20,059 nt of DNA, taken from positions 1 through 20,059 of IMG/VR virus record IMGVR_UViG_3300027704_000221; one strand, written 5' to 3'. The notes beneath the pieces are model-generated. The model did no database searches and was not told the origin of the DNA. It saw only the letters and a program-made list of their open reading frames with translations. Position numbers and translations under genes: made by a program. Shown here in pieces: positions 5,485 through 10,669 of the stretch (its first letter is position 1; the number at the start of each line of letters is the position of its first letter). This DNA comes from a virus.

Positions 5485-6294
5485 TTAGAAGAAGTTGTCA
5501 AGGGTTGCAACACCATATTTGTCTGCAACTCTGTTTACGTTACTCTTATTGTGTTCTACACTATTTCCTTGGTGCTCGTAAGGCATGGTGGCTGTGAGCG
5601 TGTAGGATAGCTCGCCTGGACGTTTAATCTTCCACTGCAAGTCTTTACCCTTTGGATAATCTAGTGTCCATTCCATTGTAGACTTCTTTAACATCTTCCT
5701 AGACTTCTTACTGAGCGGGTATATGTACCTAAACTGCTTACCAAATACACGAGAGAATCCCATTTCACCCATATGAGCATCACTTGGGCGAGGCCCATAC
5801 TTGGTGTCCATACGGTTCATTACTTTCTTCATCTTACGTTGTATCGTTCTGAAGTGTACCTTCTCACCACTGTCTGTGACATATACGTCACTCCAGATGA
5901 ATCCACCATACAAGAAGTTCGCTGCTTGATAGACATAGCCGGGCTTGCCCACAATACCATCGGCCCATGTGTATAGGAACTTAACGTCTGGTTTGTTCTT
6001 CTTAATCCAAGCGATAGTAGCACTCTGCATCTGTGACTCAGAGTTTCGGGGCATAGACTCATCCATGCACATCTTACCTATCTCAAAGTAGTCTGCTGTG
6101 GTTAGTTCTGGGAACATCTTCTTGATTGTCCCCATTGGATTAGTACCCCAACCCAGCGTTAGAACACCCACCAGCACATCGTCCTGATAAGCACCTAACC
6201 AATGCTTGGTTAGTCTTGGCATTACCTGACTGTAATGTCTTTCCTGTACAAATAGAGTCGCAACCCTATAATCAACAGGTTTCATTACAATCAT
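5485..6294 (-). CDS. Mom-like DNA-modification protein (GNAT fold)
   Basis: A 269-residue protein resembling the family of the phage Mu Mom protein, which converts adenine in DNA to a methylcarbamoyl form and so blocks restriction. Visible family features are HYS at 20-22, the LVGVLTLG strand at 41-48, MPRNSES at 81-87, ADGIVGKPGYVYQAANFLYGG at 111-131, and a C-terminal KQFRYIYPL strand at 186-194. These mark a GNAT-like acyltransferase fold. About 75 C-terminal residues extend beyond this core. The gene overlaps the upstream one by ATGA; an in-frame ATG three codons later is an alternative start. The modified base and co-substrate in this phage are unknown. Confidence 0.75.
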   Translation of the reverse strand: MIVMKPVDYRVATLFVQERHYSQVMPRLTKHWLGAYQDDVLVGVLTLGWGTNPMGTIKKMFPELTTADYFEIGKMCMDESMPRNSESQMQSATIAWIKKNKPDVKFLYTWADGIVGKPGYVYQAANFLYGGFIWSDVYVTDSGEKVHFRTIQRKMKKVMNRMDTKYGPRPSDAHMGEMGFSRVFGKQFRYIYPLSKKSRKMLKKSTMEWTLDYPKGKDLQWKIKRPGELSYTLTATMPYEHQGNSVEHNKSNVNRVADKYGVATLDNFF

Positions 6295-6485
6295 AGGTAC
6301 TCGACTGTCGTAGTGATTGTTGGATTGTGACGAGGTTGTGCATTCTCTGGGAAGAACGTCATTGTCTCTGTTTCCTTACGAATACGTCTAACAATCCCTT
6401 GATTTGGGCCCATCATAGACAATTCTTCAAAATATTGCACCTTCTCTGCTTTCAACAGTCGCCTGTCCTTGATAAATTCACTCAT
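6291..6485 (-). CDS. Small hypothetical protein upstream of the Mom-like gene
   Basis: A 64-residue protein, MSEFIKDRRLLKAEKVQYFEEL then GPNQGIVRRIRKETETMTF, ending TITTTVEYL. The start at 6485 has AGGAG six bases upstream and overlaps the end of the preceding gene by eight bases; its stop overlaps the Mom-like start. Charged helix first, beta-like end. Phage Mu mom is translationally coupled to a small upstream gene (com) that controls it. This gene is in the equivalent place, but it shows no zinc finger (no cysteines at all), so it is not a Com homologue by eye. Confidence 0.6.
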   Translation of the reverse strand: MSEFIKDRRLLKAEKVQYFEELSMMGPNQGIVRRIRKETETMTFFPENAQPRHNPTITTTVEYL

Positions 6486-6714
6486 CAGTATCTCCTTCCC
6501 AACCGTCAATTATTGTCTGTAGAACCATTACAACATAACCTTCAATCCATTCCTCACCATTTAGGTAGTCTTGGATTTCATCAATCATGTCTTCTGTCAA
6601 GTCTTCTAGACTGTCCACACCAAAGGTTTCTTGGACATCTTGGAAAACCCAATCATATGCTCGTTCTTCAAGCATGTCGGCAAGTTTGCCCATTTTCTTC
6701 ACTTCAAAAGTCAT
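6478..6714 (-). CDS. Small acidic hypothetical protein
   Basis: A 78-residue very acidic protein with MGKLADMLEERAYDWVFQDVQETFG, SLEDLTEDMIDEIQDYLNGEEW and an acidic end (GDTDE). It looks all-helical. Excellent AAGGAG seven bases before the ATG. It ends inside the start of the next gene (eight-base overlap) and follows the tRNA-containing gene by three bases. Strong acidity with helices is common in phage proteins that mimic DNA or bind host proteins, but nothing specific is recognisable. Confidence 0.6.
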   Translation of the reverse strand: MTFEVKKMGKLADMLEERAYDWVFQDVQETFGVDSLEDLTEDMIDEIQDYLNGEEWIEGYVVMVLQTIIDGWEGDTDE

Positions 6715-6717
6715 TCA

Positions 6718-7143
6718 TCATCTCCTTTTGCCCGTATCTGGGTCATTTGCTTCTTGTGTTGATAGGACTTGCATCCCACCCTTATTATATGCCTGTCCAA
6801 TAACTAAATCGCCATTGTACCTTGGACGTTCCTTCTTCAAGGCGTTGCCAATACCATTCCCTAAAGATGGAATACTGGCAGAGGGACAGGGAGTCGAACC
6901 CCGACCTACAGTGTTGGAGACTGTCGTGCTACCGTAACACTTTCCCCCTTTAGGTTTCTTTACGTTACCCTGTACATAGTTGATGTACTCATCAAGCGTG
7001 TACACTGGACATCGTATAGATTTTAGAAACTTGTTATACTCCCTCCAAGCAACTGTGTACTTCTCTGGGTTAACCTTTTTCTTCTTCTTCCGTCTGCTGT
7101 TCAGATTGTTGTAGTAGACGGGCATTAGGTGCATGCCGCTCAT
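6718..7143 (-). CDS. Conserved phage protein with a tRNA gene inside its coding sequence
   Basis: A 141-residue protein. The N-terminal part (VNPEKYTVAWREYNKFLKSI, then YTLDEYINYVQGNVKK) and the C-terminal part (IPSLGNGIGNALKK, RYNGDLVIGQAYNKGG, ending GKRR) both fit a phage family with an 'AWxEYNkfLK ... iPSl ... YxGd.v.Gia..hk' outline, common in marine T4-like phages. The join between them, residues 65-90 (KGGKCYGSTT through PSAS), is encoded by the tRNA-Trp gene at 6876-6949, read without a stop. The protein may therefore use tRNA sequence as a linker, or the tRNA may have landed there in a permissive loop. GGAGG lies nine bases before the ATG. The first 23 residues overlap another frame and are low-complexity basic. 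Confidence 0.6.
   Translation of the reverse strand: MSGMHLMPVYYNNLNSRRKKKKKVNPEKYTVAWREYNKFLKSIRCPVYTLDEYINYVQGNVKKPKGGKCYGSTTVSNTVGRGSTPCPSASIPSLGNGIGNALKKERPRYNGDLVIGQAYNKGGMQVLSTQEANDPDTGKRR
6876..6949 (-). tRNA. tRNA-Trp, anticodon CCA
   Basis: A complete cloverleaf on the minus strand, 74 nt. Acceptor AGGGGGA (6943-6949) pairs with TCCCTCT (6880-6886) including one G-U. The D arm is GTGT/GCAC. The anticodon stem is ACAGT/ACTGT around loop CTCCAAC, with anticodon CCA at 6915-6917. The T arm is CGGGG, loop TTCGACT, CCCTG. Discriminator G is followed by an encoded CCA. The variable loop is short (four bases). The anticodon reads UGG, so it is tryptophan-specific. The gene lies wholly inside the coding sequence of the 141-residue protein on the same strand. 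Confidence 0.9.
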
Positions 7144-7246
7144 TATATATTGCCTCCATCAAAACTTCCATAGATAGATTATCTATGGACTCGCCATATT
7201 TTTCTGCAAGGTCACTAATGGACTGTTGCTTGTTTACACAACTCAC
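7070..7246 (-). CDS. Possible small protein overlapping both neighbours (GTG start)
   Basis: A 58-residue frame beginning at GTG: SCVNKQQSISDLAEKYGESIDNLSMEVLMEAIYNE and ending QQTEEEEKG. It covers the bases between the 55-residue gene (ends at 7215) and the 141-residue gene (starts at 7143), which have no other coding frame. A GGAAGGGGG run precedes the start. The helical, acidic sequence looks natural, but 74 nt overlap the start of the next gene in another frame, where both readings are low in complexity. Uncertain. Confidence 0.4.
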   Translation of the reverse strand: MSCVNKQQSISDLAEKYGESIDNLSMEVLMEAIYNERHAPNARLLQQSEQQTEEEEKG

Positions 7247-7382
7247 CAACGACCCCCTTCCAATAGTTCTGGCCCCATTTAGAACCAGATTCTACACATC
7301 TAATGTACGCCCTTTCGGCATTTTCTATCAACCTAAGATAGTCTTGTGTCGAGTATTGTTTGTGCGATTTCAATAACTTCAT
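7215..7382 (-). CDS. Small hypothetical protein
   Basis: A 55-residue frame, MKLLKSHKQYSTQDYLRLIENAERAYIRCVESGSKWG and on to KQATVH. GGAGGG sits seven bases before the ATG at 7382, although that run also encodes part of the WHIGGFGYE segment of the overlapping upstream gene (50-nt overlap). Helical, no recognised family. The longer frame to 7484 lies entirely inside the upstream gene and is not preferred. Confidence 0.45.
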   Translation of the reverse strand: MKLLKSHKQYSTQDYLRLIENAERAYIRCVESGSKWGQNYWKGVVGELCKQATVH

Positions 7383-7665
7383 ATCCAAACCCTCCAATAT
7401 GCCAGTCTGTACGTTCTGTTGGAATACATCCTGTCTTCCAATTATATATAGTGAATACCTTAGTAGACACCTCATCATAGTCATCAGACACTTCTGCTTG
7501 TACTACCCATTCAGCATTAACCTTCTCATAAGGATCAGCGTCAGTGTAGGTTGGTTTACCAAACACCTCACATAACTCTAGATAAGTTGTTTGTATCTTG
7601 CCTTGAAGACAAGAACCGTTTATGTTGACATAAGCATCTGCCTCATATTTTAAAATATTAATCAT
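7333..7665 (-). CDS. Conserved phage protein (IYNWKTG...WHIGG type)
   Basis: A 110-residue protein. The segment FTIYNWKTG, a short loop, then TDWHIGGFGYEVIEIAQTIL is a pattern I recognise from a hypothetical family in marine and enteric T4-like phages, in which a 'yk..r.w.v' strand precedes a 'WhIGG.....A..l' helix. The first half (CEVFGKPTYTDADPYEKVNAEWVV) fits the same family. A GGAGTG site precedes the ATG. It starts within the last bases of the preceding gene. No known biochemical role. Confidence 0.65.
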   Translation of the reverse strand: MINILKYEADAYVNINGSCLQGKIQTTYLELCEVFGKPTYTDADPYEKVNAEWVVQAEVSDDYDEVSTKVFTIYNWKTGCIPTERTDWHIGGFGYEVIEIAQTILDTRLS

Positions 7666-7840
7666 ATTTCACTCCTATTATTACTCCTAAACTCATTAGT
7701 GAGATTCCTAGTACAGTATACTTTAAAATCTCTACCATTGTCAAGGAGTTTTCCATACATTTTCCATCACAGTCTGCACCAGCAGTACCCAACAGGATAA
7801 AAAACCCTATAAATCCAATTACATAACCTACATATTTCAT
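7658..7840 (-). CDS. Small two-span membrane protein
   Basis: A 60-residue protein with two hydrophobic spans, about residues 3-20 (YVGYVIGFIGFFILLGTA) and 38-57 (ILKYTVLGISLMSLGVIIGV), joined by a loop with two cysteines (ADCDGKCMEN). The ATG at 7838-7840 overlaps the TGA of the upstream gene. A hairpin membrane protein of this size could be a holin, antiholin or superinfection-exclusion protein, but nothing here decides between them. Confidence 0.6.
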   Translation of the reverse strand: MKYVGYVIGFIGFFILLGTAGADCDGKCMENSLTMVEILKYTVLGISLMSLGVIIGVKYD

Positions 7841-8031
7841 ATTAAACTCACTCCACTTTCTGCGGCCTGTTGCATCTCTGCAATCTCTGCCATCTGTCCC
7901 CAATAAACGGACTCTTCCATAACAGTCACTTTACGTCCCATCTCTTCAAGAACCATTTGTAACTCAGCAGCGTTGCCGAAGCAACCCTCTTCTGAAATTA
8001 CTACACCTTTTTCAATCAATACATAATTCAT
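7837..8031 (-). CDS. Small acidic hypothetical protein
   Basis: A 64-residue protein, MNYVLIEKGVVISEEGCFGNAAELQMVLEEMGRKVTVMEES followed by a helix rich in Met, Ala and Glu. A beta-hairpin, helix, strand layout is likely. I chose the ATG at 8031, which has GGAAG four to five bases before it, over a reading nine codons longer with no ribosome site. Its stop overlaps the next start (ATGA). Not recognised. Confidence 0.6.
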   Translation of the reverse strand: MNYVLIEKGVVISEEGCFGNAAELQMVLEEMGRKVTVMEESVYWGQMAEIAEMQQAAESGVSLI

Positions 8032-8041
8032 TAAACTTCCT

Positions 8042-8284
8042 TTATTCCTTGGGGGCAAACAATTGACTCATTCCCTCATGCACAACATTGTATGCATTCA
8101 CTTCATAACACCAGTTTGAGTAGAAATCATCATCATCCTCTTCACCACTAGCGCACCATTCAGTCCACTTACGATCCATTGACATCATGCCCTCAAGCAT
8201 GTCGCCACGACCGTGACTCGTGATAGTGGCAGTCGCTTCTGCCCAAGTTGGTGTTTCTTGGTGAAAACTAGGAATTCTAAACAT
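8042..8284 (-). CDS. Conserved small phage protein (FYSNWCYEVNAYN type)
   Basis: An 80-residue protein with a helical first half and FYSNWCYEVNAYNVVHEGMSQLFAP near the C-terminus, a motif I know from small hypothetical proteins of T4-like phages ('yssWyYEVNAYN.V...l'). The ATG at 8284 has AGAGAG six bases before it; an ATG two codons earlier lies too close to that site. It is the first gene of the unit driven by the promoter at 8324-8352. Confidence 0.6.
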   Translation of the reverse strand: MFRIPSFHQETPTWAEATATITSHGRGDMLEGMMSMDRKWTEWCASGEEDDDDFYSNWCYEVNAYNVVHEGMSQLFAPKE

Positions 8285-8323
8285 AATCATCTCTCTCTAT
8301 TGGTTTCTCTATCTTATGTAACC

Positions 8324-8352
8324 ATTATACGTTGTTTTGAGAACAAAGTCAA
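8324..8352 (-). promoter_or_regulatory. Sigma70 promoter with operator-like dyad, copy C
   Basis: TTGACT (8347-8352), 17 bp, TATAAT (8324-8329) on the minus strand. The spacer is almost filled by TTGTT-CTCAA-AACAA (8332-8346), one of four WTGTT-N5-AACAW dyads. Downstream of the -10 the leader resembles those of the promoters at 9365 and 9690 (TATAATGGTTACATAAGA then GAGAAA). The AT-rich stretch between 8353 and 8411 holds no gene and no convincing terminator. Confidence 0.8.
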
Positions 8353-8411
8353 GTGTTTTTTTCAATTATTTTCACTTTTTTTATACCTTTTTGGAATAAG
8401 AATCAATGTTC

Positions 8412-8912
8412 TTATAACGAACCAAGAGCGTACTTAATCTCTTCAAACAAGTACTCTTCTAGGTCATCCTCATTAGCTTGATACCTGATACCGATACCAC
8501 CGGCAGCAACCCACCTTTTGATGTTAGATGGTTTGTCATCTACCAGAATGTTGGGTTTACCATCAATCTTATCAGTGGCAAAGTTCTCTTTCTGTCCTGT
8601 GAATATCAACTTATCCACCTCAGGCAAGAACTGTTTCTCTGTTAACCATACTCTTTTCCAGTATGCAGAGTTGTCCCTGTCACCCCTGAGAGGCGAAGAA
8701 CAAATACCCCAATCACCAGTTGACTTAACAAAATCAACCAACTCTTGAGATGTTTCGAAAACATCCAAAGTGTTAAAGAAATCTGTCCCTTGTAGGGCTT
8801 GAATTGATTTCTCTTTATCTATAATTTGTTTCCAATGTCTAACATTGTAGTAGTCTTCCAACCCCTTAAAGAAGTCTGCGAGGACTCCATCCATATCTAA
8901 ATATACTGTCAT
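8412..8912 (-). CDS. HAD-family phosphatase, 5'(3')-deoxyribonucleotidase-like
   Basis: A 166-residue protein of the HAD superfamily. Motif I is VYLDMDGVLADFF (nucleophile Asp6, acid Asp8), directly at the N-terminus as in NT5C-type nucleotidases. Motif II lies in WGICSSPLRGD, motif III is probably the lysine in FTGQKENF, and motif IV is ILVDDKPSNIKRW. Relatives remove phosphate from deoxynucleotides. In a phage this could tune nucleotide pools, or act on polynucleotide ends. The start at 8912 is fixed by AGGAG five bases upstream; a six-residue longer frame would have no site. It ends before the promoter at 8352. Confidence 0.8.
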   Translation of the reverse strand: MTVYLDMDGVLADFFKGLEDYYNVRHWKQIIDKEKSIQALQGTDFFNTLDVFETSQELVDFVKSTGDWGICSSPLRGDRDNSAYWKRVWLTEKQFLPEVDKLIFTGQKENFATDKIDGKPNILVDDKPSNIKRWVAAGGIGIRYQANEDDLEEYLFEEIKYALGSL

Positions 8913-8920
8913 ATTTTCTC

Positions 8921-9142
8921 CTAATTGCATTGTACTTTTGGTGTGAATGAACCATCACTGTGGTGAATGTTGGCAGTCCAACACCTCATCTCATGTTTAG
9001 GTGTACTTGTTAACATGTATGTGTCGATGTCAAGTACCTGAGTTGCTATTGTTTGGGGAACATACCCCTGTACAACATGTCTCTTCACATCCTGTTCACT
9101 GGTTGCGGCGACTAAAGCCACTACTAATAGTAATTCGTTCAT
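8921..9142 (-). CDS. Small protein with hydrophobic N-terminus
   Basis: A 73-residue protein starting MNELLLVVALVAATSEQDV, which could be a signal peptide or short anchor, although it has no N-terminal basic residues. The rest (TYMLTSTPKHEMRCWTANIHHSDGSF, then PKVQCN) has two cysteines that might pair outside the cytoplasm. Its ATG overlaps the preceding TAA by one base, with GAGGG seven bases before it. Its stop is eight bases upstream of the nucleotidase start. Not recognised. Confidence 0.55.
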   Translation of the reverse strand: MNELLLVVALVAATSEQDVKRHVVQGYVPQTIATQVLDIDTYMLTSTPKHEMRCWTANIHHSDGSFTPKVQCN

Positions 9143-9333
9143 TATTTTACCCTCGTGTCAATTAATATCCTACCCTCGAAATTAACCTGCGGGTCAATTA
9201 ATATCTTACCCAAGTCGATTTTCTCAAAGACGATATCCATCGCCTGAATAATCCACTCTTGCTTCTTCTCTACAGCAGACTCATAGTCCTTCTGCAACTG
9301 TGTCAATTCTGACATTGTTATTGATTTAATCAT
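9142..9333 (-). CDS. Small helical hypothetical protein
   Basis: A 63-residue protein: a long helix (SELTQLQKDYESAVEKKQEWIIQAMDIVFEKIDLG), then two copies of an ILID strand (GKILIDPQ and GRILIDTR). The repeat is also seen in the DNA as two GATATTAATTGAC runs. GGAG lies seven bases before the ATG at 9333. It is the first gene behind promoter 9365-9393. Function unknown. Confidence 0.6.
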   Translation of the reverse strand: MIKSITMSELTQLQKDYESAVEKKQEWIIQAMDIVFEKIDLGKILIDPQVNFEGRILIDTRVK

Positions 9334-9364
9334 AATATATCTCCATTTCTCACTTTATATACCT

Positions 9365-9393
9365 ATTATACATGTTTTCACAACATATGTCAA
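9365..9393 (-). promoter_or_regulatory. Consensus sigma70 promoter with operator-like dyad, copy A
   Basis: TTGACA (9388-9393), 17 bp, TATAAT (9365-9370), both perfect, on the minus strand. The spacer carries ATGTT-GTGAA-AACAT (9372-9386). The 25 bases from the -10 down to 9346 are identical to those of the promoter at 9690-9718 (9671-9695), so the two control regions share a common origin. Confidence 0.85.
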
Positions 9394-9402
9394 GTCTTTT
9401 TT

Positions 9403-9660
9403 TCAACTAAATGCAATTAAACTTAACAATAAACTGTTTAATGCGAACCCGATTGCATTGGATACGATGTACAAGGTATCCTTGGCACCGATAGCCCTGA
9501 CTAGGAACAGTGCTAATCCCATCCATACAAGTAGTATGAAGTTCAATGGGGGCAGTTCAGTTGACCATCCCATTAGAACTGAGATTGATGTTGGAGCAGT
9601 TGCACCATGAATTAGAATCATTCCAATCCATCCACAAGCTTCTGATAGTTTTTTATTCAT
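9403..9660 (-). CDS. Three-span membrane protein, SemiSWEET/PQ-loop-like
   Basis: An 85-residue protein with three hydrophobic spans: ACGWIGMILIHGATAPTSISVL (about 8-29), LNFILLVWMGLALFLVRAI (about 39-57) and LYIVSNAIGFALNSLLLSLIAF (about 63-84). The length, three-helix layout and the final 'i.sN.igf.ln...l' helix fit bacterial SemiSWEET proteins, which dimerise to carry sugars. The usual PQ pair after helix 1 is replaced here by APTS, so the assignment is tentative. A different small membrane protein remains possible. I took the ATG at 9660, which has AAGGA six bases upstream. It has its own promoter and stands alone between promoters. Confidence 0.55.
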   Translation of the reverse strand: MNKKLSEACGWIGMILIHGATAPTSISVLMGWSTELPPLNFILLVWMGLALFLVRAIGAKDTLYIVSNAIGFALNSLLLSLIAFS

Positions 9661-9689
9661 AATATATCCTTTTCTCACTTTATATACCT

Positions 9690-9718
9690 ATTATACCATT
9701 GTTATCGTAACAAGTCAA
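9690..9718 (-). promoter_or_regulatory. Sigma70 promoter with operator-like dyad, copy B
   Basis: TTGACT (9713-9718), 17 bp, TATAAT (9690-9695) on the minus strand. The spacer carries TTGTT-ACGAT-AACAA (9699-9713), with 6-bp arms. It lies just beyond the terminator of the upstream kinase unit and drives the SemiSWEET-like gene. Confidence 0.85.
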
Positions 9719-9739
9719 GTGTTTTATGAAAAAAAGTCG

Positions 9740-9768
9740 AAAAAAAAGTCCTTGCAAAACAAGGACTT
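9740..9768 (-). terminator. Rho-independent terminator after the kinase unit
   Basis: On the minus strand AAGTCCTTG pairs with CAAGGACTT in a perfect 9-bp stem with a 5-nt loop (TTTTG), directly followed by eight T. It lies 28 bases after the stop of the kinase gene and 22 bases before the next promoter. It is the only clear intrinsic terminator in the window. Confidence 0.9.
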
Positions 9769-9795
9769 AAAAGTTTTATCAAAAATATTTTATTA

Positions 9796-10461
9796 TTATC
9801 GTTTCTTCTTACTCAACTCTTGTTCGACCCATCGTTTGGCGATAGTATTAGTTACTTTTGCCTTGACTATTTTGCTGATTCGTTTCCAAACCTTGAGGAA
9901 TACGTCTTCACCAGCGTCATTGTTATCTACAATGATAAAGTCTTTGGAACCGAAAAGAGATTGGAATTTACCAATGTTTCTTTGCACTTCATTCCACATC
10001 TGAGCAACCTGTTTCTCTGGTAATGTACGTTTACGCATTTTATTACGTTCCTGTGCAGTATCCAGTGAGGTGTTAACGAAGATCATAGAGCAGTCATATC
10101 CAAGGCCTTTGAGCGATTGCATCTGTGATGCTATCTTACTATAGTCCTTACCTGTACCGTCAATAATGATACCTAGTCTGCCGTTCAAGAATCCACCCTG
10201 TTTTACCTTAGTGGTTTTCTTCGCTTTTACACGAATTTCTTGTCCTTTATCAGAGAAGATGTCCTCTGGTGTGGCTTCCAGACCAGCATCCTTCAACATC
10301 TTTTCATAGATATCATCACTATTAACAATCTTCATACCCAAGCCACCAGTAGTCTTACGAACAACATAGGATTTACCACTGCCTGGGCCACCAGCTAGAA
10401 AGATTGCCTTAAATATGTTGGGGTCGTAAACTCCCTCTTGTACGTCTTGAAATGTCTTCAT
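9796..10461 (-). CDS. P-loop kinase, AAA_33 / zeta-toxin / polynucleotide-kinase-like
   Basis: A 221-residue protein with a Walker A motif GGPGSGKS at 24-31, an NSDDIYEK segment near 47-54 in the place of the substrate-binding aspartate, a Walker-B-like IIIDGTGKD near 98-106, and a basic lid-like RNKMRKRTLPEKQV. This outline is shared by polynucleotide kinases and zeta-type kinases. T4-like marine phages often carry such a kinase near the tail genes; its substrate is not known. The ATG has AGGA seven bases before it and overlaps the upstream gene by 53 nt. A strong terminator follows. Confidence 0.75.
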   Translation of the reverse strand: MKTFQDVQEGVYDPNIFKAIFLAGGPGSGKSYVVRKTTGGLGMKIVNSDDIYEKMLKDAGLEATPEDIFSDKGQEIRVKAKKTTKVKQGGFLNGRLGIIIDGTGKDYSKIASQMQSLKGLGYDCSMIFVNTSLDTAQERNKMRKRTLPEKQVAQMWNEVQRNIGKFQSLFGSKDFIIVDNNDAGEDVFLKVWKRISKIVKAKVTNTIAKRWVEQELSKKKR

Positions 10462-10606
10462 TAGTTTGTCCTAACAACTCTCGAATTTTGTTTGTGTAAA
10501 TCTCTTCATAGTATTTATCATCCCCTGTATCCTCATTTTCAACCCTTCGGTTCAGTCTTCCTTGGAAGTTCATCTTTTTAAGTCTGTTTTTGAGTTTAGT
10601 GGTCAT
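10409..10606 (-). CDS. Small basic hypothetical protein
   Basis: A 65-residue protein, basic at the start (MTTKLKNRLKKMNFQGRLNRR), then acidic (VENEDTGDDKYYEEIYTNKIRELL). GAGG lies six bases before the ATG. Its last 53 bases overlap the start of the kinase gene, so the two are probably coupled. A stretch of about 60 bases separates it from the hub gene and shows neither a clear promoter nor a terminator. Not recognised. Confidence 0.55.
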   Translation of the reverse strand: MTTKLKNRLKKMNFQGRLNRRVENEDTGDDKYYEEIYTNKIRELLGQTNEDISRRTRGSLRPQHI

Positions 10607-10669
10607 AAGTTACCTCGTTAATTGTGAATGTTTAGCATTACGAAAAATTGAGTTGTACTTTGGCCCTCC

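Noticed and set aside
6291-6485. Com-like regulator of the Mom-like gene
   Set aside because: The protein has no cysteines, whereas Mu Com is a zinc-finger protein. Only the gene position is similar.
6327-6803. Plus-strand open frame of 158 codons
   Set aside because: It runs against four tightly coupled minus-strand genes that have good ribosome sites, and its His/Leu/Cys-rich composition looks like noise.
6876-6949. tRNA-Trp gene as a phage attachment site
   Set aside because: The tRNA is complete and lies inside a phage gene in an otherwise lytic-type T4-like genome. No integrase and no second copy of its 3' end is seen in the window.
8353-8411. Intrinsic terminator after the HAD-family gene
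   Set aside because: The stretch is AT-rich with T runs, but the only stem I can draw is five A/T-rich pairs (AAGAA with TTCTT) not followed by a T run.
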